Part shown: piece by piece, positions 40,313 through 47,629 of the stretch
Layout of the letters: each line of letters starts with the position of its first letter
Numbering within the stretch: position 1 is the first letter of the stretch
NCBI GenBank assembly: GCA_905215335.1
Contig: CAJMPQ010000011.1
Location: forward strand, 1-51,343
Length of the DNA: 51,343 nt
Direction: 5' to 3'
DNA from: an uncultured bacterium
GTDB taxonomy: Bacteria > Cyanobacteriota > Vampirovibrionia > Gastranaerophilales > Gastranaerophilaceae
Made by a program: the position numbers and the translations under genes
The notes under the pieces: model-generated
Seen by the model: only the letters and a program-made list of their open reading frames with translations
Told to the model about the DNA's origin: nothing
The model's database searches: none

Positions 40313-40855
40313 ATGACAACAGTAGAACCTATTAGAAACAAAACAGATATTAAAAAGGTGGAAAAAGTTTTAGCAGGACAAAGTATGAGAAATTTATTGC
40401 TTTTTGTTCTTGGAACAAATTGTGGATTAAGAATTTCTGATTTACTATCACTTGATGTCGGTGATGTAAGGAATAAAACTCATATTCAAATTGTTGAAAA
40501 GAAAACAGGAAAATTTAAAAAGTTTCCAATTAACGAGAGATTAAAACCTATGATTGAAGAATTTGTCAAAGGTAGAAGAAATGCTGAACCATTATTTTTA
40601 TCTCATTGGAAACATCGTCTTGATAGAGTAACTGCATATTACTTGATTCGTGCTGCTTGTGAAAAAGCAGGATTACAAGAAAAAATAGGAACTCATTCAA
40701 TGCGGAAAACATTTGGATATCATCATTATCAGCAATTTAAGGATGTAGTAATCCTGCAAAAGATTTTTAACCATTCAAGTCCTCAAATAACATTGAGGTA
40801 TATTGGGATAGAGCAAGACCAAATTGATTATAGTTATAGCAACTTCATATTATAG
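40313..40855 (+). CDS. short tyrosine recombinase
   Basis: A 180-residue catalytic-domain-only tyrosine recombinase. Catalytic residues are visible: Arg in CGLRISDLLSLDVGDVR, Lys in KKTGKFKKFP, H-x-x-R in THSMRKTFGYHHY, His in FNHSSPQITLRYI and the nucleophile Tyr in the same block (LRYIGI). The N-terminal core-binding domain of full integrases is absent. A transposable phage does not need an integrase, so this may resolve dimers or cointegrates, or invert or excise DNA near 40.9-41.1 kb. SD AAAGGAGAGG is strong. Confidence 0.88.
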   Translation: MTTVEPIRNKTDIKKVEKVLAGQSMRNLLLFVLGTNCGLRISDLLSLDVGDVRNKTHIQIVEKKTGKFKKFPINERLKPMIEEFVKGRRNAEPLFLSHWKHRLDRVTAYYLIRAACEKAGLQEKIGTHSMRKTFGYHHYQQFKDVVILQKIFNHSSPQITLRYIGIEQDQIDYSYSNFIL

Positions 40856-40896
40856 TGCAAAACACTCTCTATCAAAGTAATTGCATTACATTTTAT

Positions 40897-40923
40897 TTAC
40901 CTTACAAAATAACCATTTTGTAA
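40897..40923. promoter_or_regulatory. inverted repeat, first copy of TTACAAAAT motif
   Basis: TTACCTTACAAAAT (40897-40910) is followed by its inverse ATTTTGTAA (40915-40923), giving 9-bp arms around four bases. The 14-base form TAACCATTTTGTAA (40910-40923) is the exact reverse complement of TTACAAAATGGTTA at 41068-41081. It is probably an operator or recombinase site in the 258-base gap after the recombinase gene. Confidence 0.6.
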
Positions 40924-41062
40924 AACATTAAAGAAAATAATCTCTAAAATGATTATATCATCAAGATTTCAAGATTTTTTAATGTATTTTCAAAATATAA
41001 TGTAACAGTAAAAATTTATAATTCAATTCCCCAAATGTCTAGATTTTACGGCAAAAAAAAAA

Positions 41063-41095
41063 TTACCTTACAAAATGGTTAAATTGTATTGTAAT
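41063..41095 (+). promoter_or_regulatory. promoter with TTACAAAATGGTTA operator
   Basis: TTACCTTACAAAATGGTTA (41063-41081) repeats the sequence at 40897 and covers a -35-like TTACAA (41068-41073). A -10 TGTAAT (41090-41095) is 16 bases further on. Transcription would start about 12 bases before the leader of the next gene. A repressor bound at both copies could loop the intervening 170 bases. Confidence 0.55.
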
Positions 41096-41113
41096 AAATG
41101 AAAGAAGGTAGTT

Positions 41114-41449
41114 ATGACTATTAATGCAACATCGAAATCCACTAAAAAAACATCAAAATTTATTATTAGACTACAAGTTGGAGAAAATGCGATAAAAACT
41201 TATCGTTTAACAGAAAATTTATTCAATGAAATAGAGAAAATGATTCAACCATATCGCTCTATTGGATCAAAGGCAAAACCTGTAAGATGCATAGAAACAG
41301 GCGAAGTTTTTCCAAGTGCAAAAAAAGCTGCAGATTGGCTTTATAATATAAAATTAACAAGTAGTTATAGTGCAGATGTTCAGATAAAAGATGCTTGTAA
41401 GGGCAAGAAACAAAAAGCGTATGGCTATCACTGGGAATTTGTTAAATAG
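41114..41449 (+). CDS. small protein with NUMOD1-like domain
   Basis: A 111-residue protein. The C-terminal half (about 55-111) has KPVRCIETGEVFPSAKKAAD, WLYNIKLTSSY, QIKDACKGKKQKAYGYHWEF, the pattern of NUMOD1-type DNA-binding repeats usually attached to homing endonucleases. Here no HNH or GIY-YIG nuclease is joined, so it may be a DNA-binding regulator. SD GAAGG precedes the ATG. It is first of three small genes. Confidence 0.7.
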   Translation: MTINATSKSTKKTSKFIIRLQVGENAIKTYRLTENLFNEIEKMIQPYRSIGSKAKPVRCIETGEVFPSAKKAADWLYNIKLTSSYSADVQIKDACKGKKQKAYGYHWEFVK

Positions 41450-41458
41450 GTAATATAT

Positions 41459-41710
41459 ATGCAACTTACAGAACAAGAAAAATTAGTATATGATGAAATA
41501 CCAGACTTAAAAATATTCTATTATCTATTAACTGGGCTATCATATCGTGAAATTGGAATAAAATTTTATTACCATAATACAAATAAATTTATATACCAAG
41601 TAAGAAAATTGATGAAACAGTTTAACATTGCAAACCGAAGACATCTTGTATATTTTGCAATTAAAAATAATTTAATTAACAAAGAAAAAATTGTTGAATA
41701 TTTAAAATGA
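41459..41710 (+). CDS. small LuxR-type HTH protein (first)
   Basis: An 83-residue protein with a LuxR/GerE-like helix-turn-helix: LTEQEKLVYDEIPDLKIFYY, LLTGLSYREIGIKFYYHNTN, then KQFNIANRRHLVYFAIKNNL. The L-T-x-x-E start and final helix match free-standing GerE-type regulators. It may control the phage lysogeny choice. The next gene overlaps by 4 bases (ATGA). Confidence 0.65.
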   Translation: MQLTEQEKLVYDEIPDLKIFYYLLTGLSYREIGIKFYYHNTNKFIYQVRKLMKQFNIANRRHLVYFAIKNNLINKEKIVEYLK

Positions 41711-41916
41711 TAGAGTCCTTAACTAAATCCGAAAAAGAAATGATGTATATGCTAATACGTGGACAAAACTACAACGGCATATCACTTTGGATGTGTATAG
41801 ATTATTCTGAATATGTAAAACTAAAAAAATCAATACTAAAAAAAATGAATGTAAAACGGATTACGCAACTTTTACTTGTTCTTATTAATGAAAATATTCC
41901 TAATGATGAATTTTAG
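41707..41916 (+). CDS. small LuxR-type HTH protein (second)
   Basis: A 69-residue protein with the same overall pattern as its neighbour (LTKSEKEMMYMLIRGQNYNG; YVKLKKSILKKMNVKRITQL), probably an old duplication that has diverged. The overlap ATGA indicates coupled translation. Its 3' end overlaps the reverse gene 41900-42316 by 17 bases. Confidence 0.6.
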   Translation: MIESLTKSEKEMMYMLIRGQNYNGISLWMCIDYSEYVKLKKSILKKMNVKRITQLLLVLINENIPNDEF

Positions 41917-42316
41917 ATAGATAGTTGGTGTTTTTCATATCTTCAGGATACATAAGCCATAAAGTAATTCCGTTTTTACCTGCAACAGTTTTTACCCTAT
42001 TTATATATCTTTGGTCTTTTTCTAAATTTTCAATTATTAAAACAATTCCCGGTTGTTTTTGTAAAACTTCACCATAATAAAGAGCTTGCCCCATGGATTC
42101 AGCCCATTTAGGAGCAAAATCAAATTCTATTGCATGAGTTTTTGTAACGCAATCAACCCTTGCTCTATCACTTAGAATAACCTCTGTAGTTCCACAGTGT
42201 GTATCACACCATACTTTTTGATAATCTTTCTCAAAATATTGATGGTTCTTTGGTGTTTGAGCGAATGCACAACTTGCTATACTTAATACTAATAATATGG
42301 ATATTAAATTTCTCAT
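41900..42316 (-). CDS. exported endonuclease-like protein
   Basis: A 138-residue protein with signal peptide MRNLISILLVLSIASCAFAQ. The mature part has VILSDRARVDCVTKTHAIEF, DFAPKWAESMGQALYYGEVL and GIVLIIENLEKD; D in VDCV, E-F-D and K-W form a PD-(D/E)xK-like site (D-x8-E-x-D-x3-K). Exported proteins of this type occur in plasmids and prophages and are thought to degrade DNA outside the cytoplasm. A TA-rich -10-like region abuts the ATG and there is no SD, so it may be leaderless. Confidence 0.7.
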   Translation of the reverse strand: MRNLISILLVLSIASCAFAQTPKNHQYFEKDYQKVWCDTHCGTTEVILSDRARVDCVTKTHAIEFDFAPKWAESMGQALYYGEVLQKQPGIVLIIENLEKDQRYINRVKTVAGKNGITLWLMYPEDMKNTNYLSKIHH

Positions 42317-42711
42317 TAAATATTATTTTATCATCTTATATTTTTTAAATTGTTAAAAAATAATTAATTTTCGCATGTTTTATCAAATTTTAAATAATAA
42401 TAAAAAAGGTGTTTAACACCTCTTGTAAGGTTTAATCCTCGTATGATTATGCCGTTTACAGGGAGTAGCGAATGCGAAGTAGTAGAATAGCTGTATCCTC
42501 TCCCCTCGACAATTGAATATTTTTTATTATCAAATTTGTATTGTTTTCTAATAATATCGTTTAAACAAAATAAGTAAATTTAATAAGAAAAGAGATACCC
42601 CGAATCTCAAATACTGTATCGGACTTGGAATTAGTTTAATTTGTATGAAAATGCTAGTTGTTATAAACAACTGGGATATTCGCTTTTTCATACAAAAGAA
42701 AGGAATTTTTA
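42317..42711. promoter_or_regulatory. 395-base non-coding stretch before the PAPS-reductase operon
   Basis: Besides the possible small RNA it holds GAGAT/ATCTC (42588-42606 region) and a nested dyad: outer 12-bp arms TTTGTATGAAAA (42640-42651) and TTTTCATACAAA (42685-42696), inner 7-bp hairpin AGTTGTT/AACAACT (42656-42672). The 14-base block TCATACAAAAGAAA (42688-42701) is identical to 29741-29754 ahead of the protease gene and at the same distance from the ATG (24 against 26 bases). A shared late regulator is likely. Confidence 0.6.
42395..42540 (-). ncRNA. possible small RNA ending in a terminator
   Basis: On the minus strand AGGTG/CACCT (42407-42421) followed by T6 is a good rho-independent terminator, yet no leftward gene ends there. 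The sequence just upstream (about 42425-42525) is GC-richer than its surroundings, has no ORF and contains GGGGAGAGGATACAGC and short complementary parts. A small structured RNA of about 110 nt is therefore possible. It is not a tRNA or tmRNA by eye. Confidence 0.3.
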
Positions 42712-44079
42712 ATGGAATACTTAAACAAACTATTAGTGTGTGTTGAAAAAGACCCAACTATCTTCAGAAAATCAAATTTGAATTTTATTGTAGGACTTAC
42801 AAATACTCAGGTTAAAGACCTTAAAAAATACGCAATTACAAATGAATTAATTAAGGAAGAAAAACGAGATTTTTTCTTAACTGCAAAAGGTCAAGAATAT
42901 TTAAAAGAAAATCCTATCAAATCTTGGTGTTGTGAAGAGTACCCACAACGTCCTGAGATAAATCTTGAATATTTAAAACTTGATAAAATGCCACCAACTC
43001 TAACTAAAGCAATTAGATGTTTAGCGAGGCACTTGCTAGAGGGTGAAGAATTAAAAGAAAATTCTACAGAATCATATCTTATGCAAGAATTGCTCGCTGA
43101 AAATTCTAACTGCAAGGTTTTAAAAAAAGAAATTGAAAAATATATTTTGCAAGGCAAAAAAATCAAACTTACAGATTTATTTGAAAAATTTATGGCTTAT
43201 GGTCTCACCAAATCTATCGTTGGAATTTTATTGCTTGATGTACTTGCTAAAAACAAAGACATCTTAGCAATTTATGAAAAATTACAATTCCAACTAAAAC
43301 TCAATCAACTTATGTTTGATAGGTTGATATTCTGTCCTCAGAACTTTGAAATACAAAAAACAGTGATGGATGATTTACCGATATTGGAAAACATCTCTCT
43401 TGTGTTATCAGAAGAACCATCAAAGAACATATTAGATATTACAAAAACGCTCATATATTTTATCCGAGATTTGGAAAAATACACTCTAAACACTGAAAGA
43501 CTATCTAAAAAAACTCTGAGATTCCGTAATGTGATTATGAATGCGAAAGACCCAATAAGTCTTTTTAACAGAGACATTCCAAAAGTTCTTGCAGGTAAGT
43601 TCCTACCGGATTGTGATTCAGAATTTTTGAACGCCTATAAAACGGCTATTGATGAGCTAAAAAATGCCACTAAAAATATGGTTGAAGAAATTAGCGATTT
43701 CTTTTTTGAAAGTTTTAATTCAAAAACAAGAGAGGATTTGACTAAAAGATTTGAATCCGTTGAAGAATTTATAGGTGAAAAAGAGCTTAGAATTCTATTT
43801 AATAATGTTACTGAAAAAGATGCTGACGACATATTATGGATTAACAGAATTGCTACATTTATTAATAAATCAAGAGTTCCAAAGGACTGGACAGATGAAG
43901 ATGTAGCCGATTTCAAAATAAAAGTTAAAGACCTAGCTTTGAAATTCTATACTTTAGAGGCTACTGTCGGAACTGCAAATGTTGGTCAAAGTAAAAGTTT
44001 TGATAAATTACTCTCTCAAATTTTATCATTATCAAAAGCAGAGCAGAGTGTTATTTTAAGAAAAGTGGTTAATGGTTAG
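42712..44079 (+). CDS. large unknown protein with N-terminal winged helix, PAPS-reductase partner
   Basis: A 455-residue protein with SD AAAGGAA. The N-terminus (about 1-65: IVGLTNTQVKDLKKYAITNE; FFLTAKGQEYLKENP) is a winged-helix domain. The rest is helical with no motif I recognise; PQRPEINLEYLKLDKMPPTL and a long charged C-terminal half stand out. It precedes the PP-loop enzyme by 25 bases and both seem one operon. Pairs of PP-loop sulfurtransferase-like proteins with a large partner occur in DNA phosphorothioation and related systems, but homology to those partners cannot be shown here. Confidence 0.7.
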   Translation: MEYLNKLLVCVEKDPTIFRKSNLNFIVGLTNTQVKDLKKYAITNELIKEEKRDFFLTAKGQEYLKENPIKSWCCEEYPQRPEINLEYLKLDKMPPTLTKAIRCLARHLLEGEELKENSTESYLMQELLAENSNCKVLKKEIEKYILQGKKIKLTDLFEKFMAYGLTKSIVGILLLDVLAKNKDILAIYEKLQFQLKLNQLMFDRLIFCPQNFEIQKTVMDDLPILENISLVLSEEPSKNILDITKTLIYFIRDLEKYTLNTERLSKKTLRFRNVIMNAKDPISLFNRDIPKVLAGKFLPDCDSEFLNAYKTAIDELKNATKNMVEEISDFFFESFNSKTREDLTKRFESVEEFIGEKELRILFNNVTEKDADDILWINRIATFINKSRVPKDWTDEDVADFKIKVKDLALKFYTLEATVGTANVGQSKSFDKLLSQILSLSKAEQSVILRKVVNG

Positions 44080-44104
44080 TTGTTATTAGAGGAGATTTGT
44101 TTAA

Positions 44105-44878
44105 ATGGAAAATAAAAAAGAATATCACATATTGAGTTTGAGTGGGGGAAAAGATTCCACTGCTCTTGCTTTTTTTATGAAAGATAACATGCCGGAGATT
44201 TTTGAAAAATTAGAATTTATTTTTTGTGATACAGAATGCGATTTACCTGAAACTTATGATTATTTGAATAAAATTGAGGTCTTTCTAAATAAAACAATCA
44301 TTAGAATAAAACCTGAAAGAAGTTTTGACCATATTTATCAAATATATAATCAAATCCCAGCAGTAAATTGCCGTTGGTGTACTGTTGAATTAAAAACAAA
44401 ACCTTTCAGGAATTTTATTAAAAATAACTATTCTGATGGTATTGTAAAAATGTATATTGGCATAAGAGCTGATGAAGCGTGGAGATTAAAAACTGCAAAA
44501 GATACTGACAATTTAAAAGAGTGTCATCCATTTGTAGATTATAATATTTATAAATCAGATGTAACCGCAATTCTTGAAAATGTAGGGATAGATTACCCAG
44601 ATTACTATAAATGGAGAGACCGTTCAGGGTGTTACTTCTGCATGTACCAATCGCAAGAAGATTGGATTAATCTTTATAAACATCATCCTGATTTATATAA
44701 AAAAGCTATGGAATATGAATTTGAAAGTGGCGAAGGTAAAAAACAAGGTCGTTTTGGTTGGAATATTGAAAAATCTCTTAAGGATATAATTAAGCCTGAA
44801 AACATAAGACGTCTTGCTCAAAAGACACAAATTCAGACGAAAGAATATATATCTTCAAAACTTATTAATCTAATTTAG
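44105..44878 (+). CDS. PAPS-reductase-like PP-loop protein with paired cysteines
   Basis: A 257-residue PP-loop ATP-binding protein. LSLSGGKDSTALAFFMKDN is the SGGKDS ATP pyrophosphatase loop; FCDTECDLPETYDYL follows as in PAPS reductase and DndC. Cysteines in AVNCRWCTVELKTKPF and GCYFCMYQSQEDW give C-x-x-C pairs for an iron-sulfur cluster or zinc. Known relatives transfer sulfur (CysH, DndC) or regulate genes (IbrA). Given its place at the phage right side, DNA modification is the attractive option. Its stop overlaps that of the convergent nuclease gene. Confidence 0.82.
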   Translation: MENKKEYHILSLSGGKDSTALAFFMKDNMPEIFEKLEFIFCDTECDLPETYDYLNKIEVFLNKTIIRIKPERSFDHIYQIYNQIPAVNCRWCTVELKTKPFRNFIKNNYSDGIVKMYIGIRADEAWRLKTAKDTDNLKECHPFVDYNIYKSDVTAILENVGIDYPDYYKWRDRSGCYFCMYQSQEDWINLYKHHPDLYKKAMEYEFESGEGKKQGRFGWNIEKSLKDIIKPENIRRLAQKTQIQTKEYISSKLINLI

Positions 44879-46887
44879 TCAACATCTTCTATTTGATTTG
44901 GATTTAATTCAAGATTTTTCTTTCTGAAGAAAATCTTACAACTATCATCGGCTTTATCAATCAATCCATCATGATCATTATCAATGCCATCACTACAAGA
45001 ATACCTTGAATCAAGACTTTCTGGTTCAGGGCATTTCTTTAGCCATTTATTAGGAATTGAATTATACAATCGTTCAAATTCTTTTCCAAAAAGATTTGCC
45101 AAATTCTTATTATAAATAACTAACAAATTTTCATCATTAGTATATGCAGCAGTACTTGTCCAATTTGTAGAACCTACAACGATAATTTCATTGTCAATAA
45201 TCATAGATTTCATGTGCATTTTACCACCCCAGTTCTCAATTTTTACAGGGATTCCTGCTTCTCTTAGAACATTATGTTTACTATATGCACTCTTCGCTCC
45301 AACTGCATCCAATATTACTCTAATTTTAACGCCTCGTGAACGTGCATCTAAAAGAGCTTGAGTAATTGCTTTATGAGTTAAGAAAAACATTGGGATATCA
45401 ATACTAGATTTAGATTTGTTTATTAATGGAATAATTGCATTATAAAAAACTTTATTTTTAGGTGAAAAATAAACTGAAATTTTAGTTTCATTATTAATTG
45501 ATATATTTTCATTGTTTTTTATTGGAAGTTTATTTTGATGGAATTTACCATTGAAATACATTTGATTGAATTCTTCAGTATAAAGTTTTGCAAGTTCTTT
45601 TGATTTAACTGCAACAGAAACATTAGAATTATAGGTCATACAACCAGAACTTACATTTGTTGAGCCTGTCCAAACATATTGATTATCAATGATAAAAAAT
45701 TTGTTATGCATTATGCCTTTTTGAATTTCAATACCAGTTTGAGTAACGTAAGTTTTATCAATAGAATTATTATCAAAGTCAAATTTAATATTCTGTTTAT
45801 ATGGAATATTTATGTTGTTAACGTAGTATTTTTTTCGTTCTTTTTCTTCAGTAGTTTTTGTAGATTCAAAATCAACTGCAAAATTTTTAATAATAGAAAT
45901 TAAGCGAAATGTATCACTATAAACATTTTTGTATTCCTTATCAACATCCGCTACTCCTTGTATTTTTACTCCTCTTTTTTGAGCTTCCACTAAGGCTCTG
46001 AAGATTTCATCTTGTCCACCAATACCATAAATAGCAAAATTTATATTATCTTTTGCATTATTTATTAATGCTAATAATGCAAGTGCAGCATCACTATCTG
46101 GCTCATTTACTGGTTTTTTATTTTTTAAAGGATCAACAAAATATATTGCAATATTATTTTTTTCTAAATCTGATAATATTTCAGACATTTTTTTCTGTTT
46201 GATTACATCAGGTTTAACATTTATACAACACTGACCGCCAACAGCTTTTCCAACACCTTTTTTTTGTACAAGTTCAGCTCCTCCCATATATTGAGCATAT
46301 TCACAATCAGGCTCGTGGAACTTTCCTGTTTTATTATTTAATAATACTAAATTGAGCTTATGTGATTTTTTCGCATAGGCTTTTATTTTATCTAAATTCA
46401 CAAAAGGTTTTAATTGAACCGCAAGGTTCGATTTCGTATAAATTGTTGCAAACCCTGCTTTTAAAACTTCTTCTTCATAGTTCTTGCATTTACCATTTTT
46501 ATTGCAATTATAATATATTGACATCAAGTGTCTGTTATTCTTATCAAACTTTTCTTCTGCGGTATATTCTGCTTTTACAGATTTATTAAGCAATTCTTTT
46601 TTAGCAAACTCTTTTCCGTAATAACCTAAGCCAAGAGCTTCGTCTTGCGATAAACCATAAAGTTTCATTTGCCATTCTAAACTGTCATTTAATTTAGTTT
46701 CAAAGGTATCAACTCCATTGATACGAACTTTTTCATTTTGCTCAGGAATTCCGTTATCATTAAAATCAATATATACAGTATCACCATCAATAATCTTGAT
46801 AACTTTATGGGAAATTGCTTCAGCAGATACAAGATTTACACTAAATGTTAATGCGAATAATAATAATATTATTATATTTGTTTTCAT
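44875..46887 (-). CDS. exported nuclease: SNase domain plus two PLD motifs
   Basis: About 670 residues. Signal peptide MKTNIIILLLFALTFSVNLV (ATG 46887). A thermonuclease-like domain (about 22-150: HKVIKIIDGDTVYIDFNDNG; VRINGVDTFETK) is followed by a short Cys/His segment (FHEPDCEYAQYMGG), then a phospholipase-D fold with two HKD motifs, MHNKFFIID near residue 394 and MHMKSMIID near 555, each followed by GSTN. The C-terminus has DGIDNDHDGLIDKADD, a calcium-binding-like repeat. It should cut nucleic acids outside the cytoplasm. TGTATAAT lies just before the ATG, with no SD, so it may be leaderless. Confidence 0.82.
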   Translation of the reverse strand: MKTNIIILLLFALTFSVNLVSAEAISHKVIKIIDGDTVYIDFNDNGIPEQNEKVRINGVDTFETKLNDSLEWQMKLYGLSQDEALGLGYYGKEFAKKELLNKSVKAEYTAEEKFDKNNRHLMSIYYNCNKNGKCKNYEEEVLKAGFATIYTKSNLAVQLKPFVNLDKIKAYAKKSHKLNLVLLNNKTGKFHEPDCEYAQYMGGAELVQKKGVGKAVGGQCCINVKPDVIKQKKMSEILSDLEKNNIAIYFVDPLKNKKPVNEPDSDAALALLALINNAKDNINFAIYGIGGQDEIFRALVEAQKRGVKIQGVADVDKEYKNVYSDTFRLISIIKNFAVDFESTKTTEEKERKKYYVNNINIPYKQNIKFDFDNNSIDKTYVTQTGIEIQKGIMHNKFFIIDNQYVWTGSTNVSSGCMTYNSNVSVAVKSKELAKLYTEEFNQMYFNGKFHQNKLPIKNNENISINNETKISVYFSPKNKVFYNAIIPLINKSKSSIDIPMFFLTHKAITQALLDARSRGVKIRVILDAVGAKSAYSKHNVLREAGIPVKIENWGGKMHMKSMIIDNEIIVVGSTNWTSTAAYTNDENLLVIYNKNLANLFGKEFERLYNSIPNKWLKKCPEPESLDSRYSCSDGIDNDHDGLIDKADDSCKIFFRKKNLELNPNQIEDVD

Positions 46888-46961
46888 TGATATTATTATA
46901 CATAAAATAATAAAGAAAATAATATACAAATATAAAATATATTTTATTCTGTAAAAAGCAA

Positions 46962-47002
46962 TTGACTATTTAGTATATTGGTATTAATATACCAATATAC
47001 TA
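46962..47002 (+). promoter_or_regulatory. promoter with 32-bp palindromic operator
   Basis: -35 TTGACT (46962-46967) and -10 TAATAT (46985-46990) are 17 bases apart. A near-perfect palindrome with 14-bp arms TAGTATATTGGTAT and ATACCAATATACTA (46971-47002, loop TAAT) covers the spacer and -10. A bound regulator would block RNA polymerase. The Rrf2 protein encoded at 47630-48025 is the best candidate, with the operon 47106-49875 as target. Confidence 0.7.
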
Positions 47003-47105
47003 AAATTATTATTTTTGTTACTTATTTAAGTTTAAGTCTTAATACATATTATGTATTATTAGTCGACCTAAATGATGAAATTAATAGGAAATTGAGGATT
47101 TTAAT

Positions 47106-47585
47106 ATGTTTAGAGAAATGAGAAGAAAAAAACAACAACTATCTTTTGAAGAATGTCAGGAAATTTTAAATAACGAAGTAAGAGGAGTATTATCAGTTAT
47201 TGGAGACAATGGTTATCCTTATGGAATACCAATAAACTATAAATATTCTACAACTGAAAATAAAATTTACTTTCATGGGGCAAAAAAGGGACATAAAATT
47301 GATGCAATAAAAATGAATGATAAAGTATCTTTTACCGTCTTTGAAAAAGGAATACCTGTAGAATCAAAAAGAGGTTTAGATGTCAGAAGTGTAATTATTT
47401 TTGGTCGTATAAAATTTATTGAAGATAGAGAAAAAACTTTAAACATTTGTCGAAACATAAGTCGCCAATTTGATTTTGCAGATGAAGATTTTATAGAAGG
47501 TGAAATTAAAAAATTCGCAAATGCTGTAGCTTGTCTTGAGTTAATTCCTGAGCATATTACAGGGAAATTAATTAATGAAAGCTAA
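47106..47585 (+). CDS. Nim/PNPOx-like flavin-binding protein
   Basis: A 159-residue pyridoxamine-phosphate-oxidase-like split-barrel protein: EEVRGVLSVIGDNGYPYGIP-type N-terminus (NNEVRGVLSVIGDNGYPYGI), IYFHGAKKGHKIDAI and VIIFGRIKFIEDREK. The histidine in FHGA and the pattern match the NimA family, which binds FMN and reduces nitro groups or other small oxidants. Placed with an Rrf2 regulator and Hcp it suggests a nitrosative-stress role. Its leader contains a large palindromic operator. Confidence 0.82.
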   Translation: MFREMRRKKQQLSFEECQEILNNEVRGVLSVIGDNGYPYGIPINYKYSTTENKIYFHGAKKGHKIDAIKMNDKVSFTVFEKGIPVESKRGLDVRSVIIFGRIKFIEDREKTLNICRNISRQFDFADEDFIEGEIKKFANAVACLELIPEHITGKLINES

Positions 47586-47629
47586 ATTACTTTATACAAT
47601 ATCTAAAAAAGGAATTAAAAAGGATTGAT

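Larger units (their letters stand above)
4383..40855. mobile_element. core of Mu-like transposable prophage with P2-like tail
   Basis: The order MuA, MuB, GemA, Mor, then terminase, portal, gpF, gpG, protease, capsid, gp36 and gp37 homologues identifies a Mu-type transposable phage. Sheath, tube, frameshifted tail chaperone, tape measure, gpU, gpX, gpD, gpV, gpW, gpJ and gpI homologues make the tail P2-like. The late genes are unusual in being split between two strands that diverge at about 29.6 kb. The outer ends are unresolved: the left may be in 4034-4382 or near 601-661, and the right may be anywhere from about 42 to 47 kb. The coordinates here mark only the securely phage-like core plus the adjoining recombinase gene. 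Confidence 0.9.

Noticed and set aside
44105..44878. A complete Dnd or Ssp phosphorothioation system
   Set aside because: Only the PP-loop component is present; no cysteine desulfurase, DndD-type ATPase or DndE-type nickase lies nearby.
46888..46929. Longer N-terminus for the exported nuclease
   Set aside because: Starting at 46887 gives a normal signal peptide, while the longer form adds a second hydrophobic stretch that overlaps the apparent promoter.
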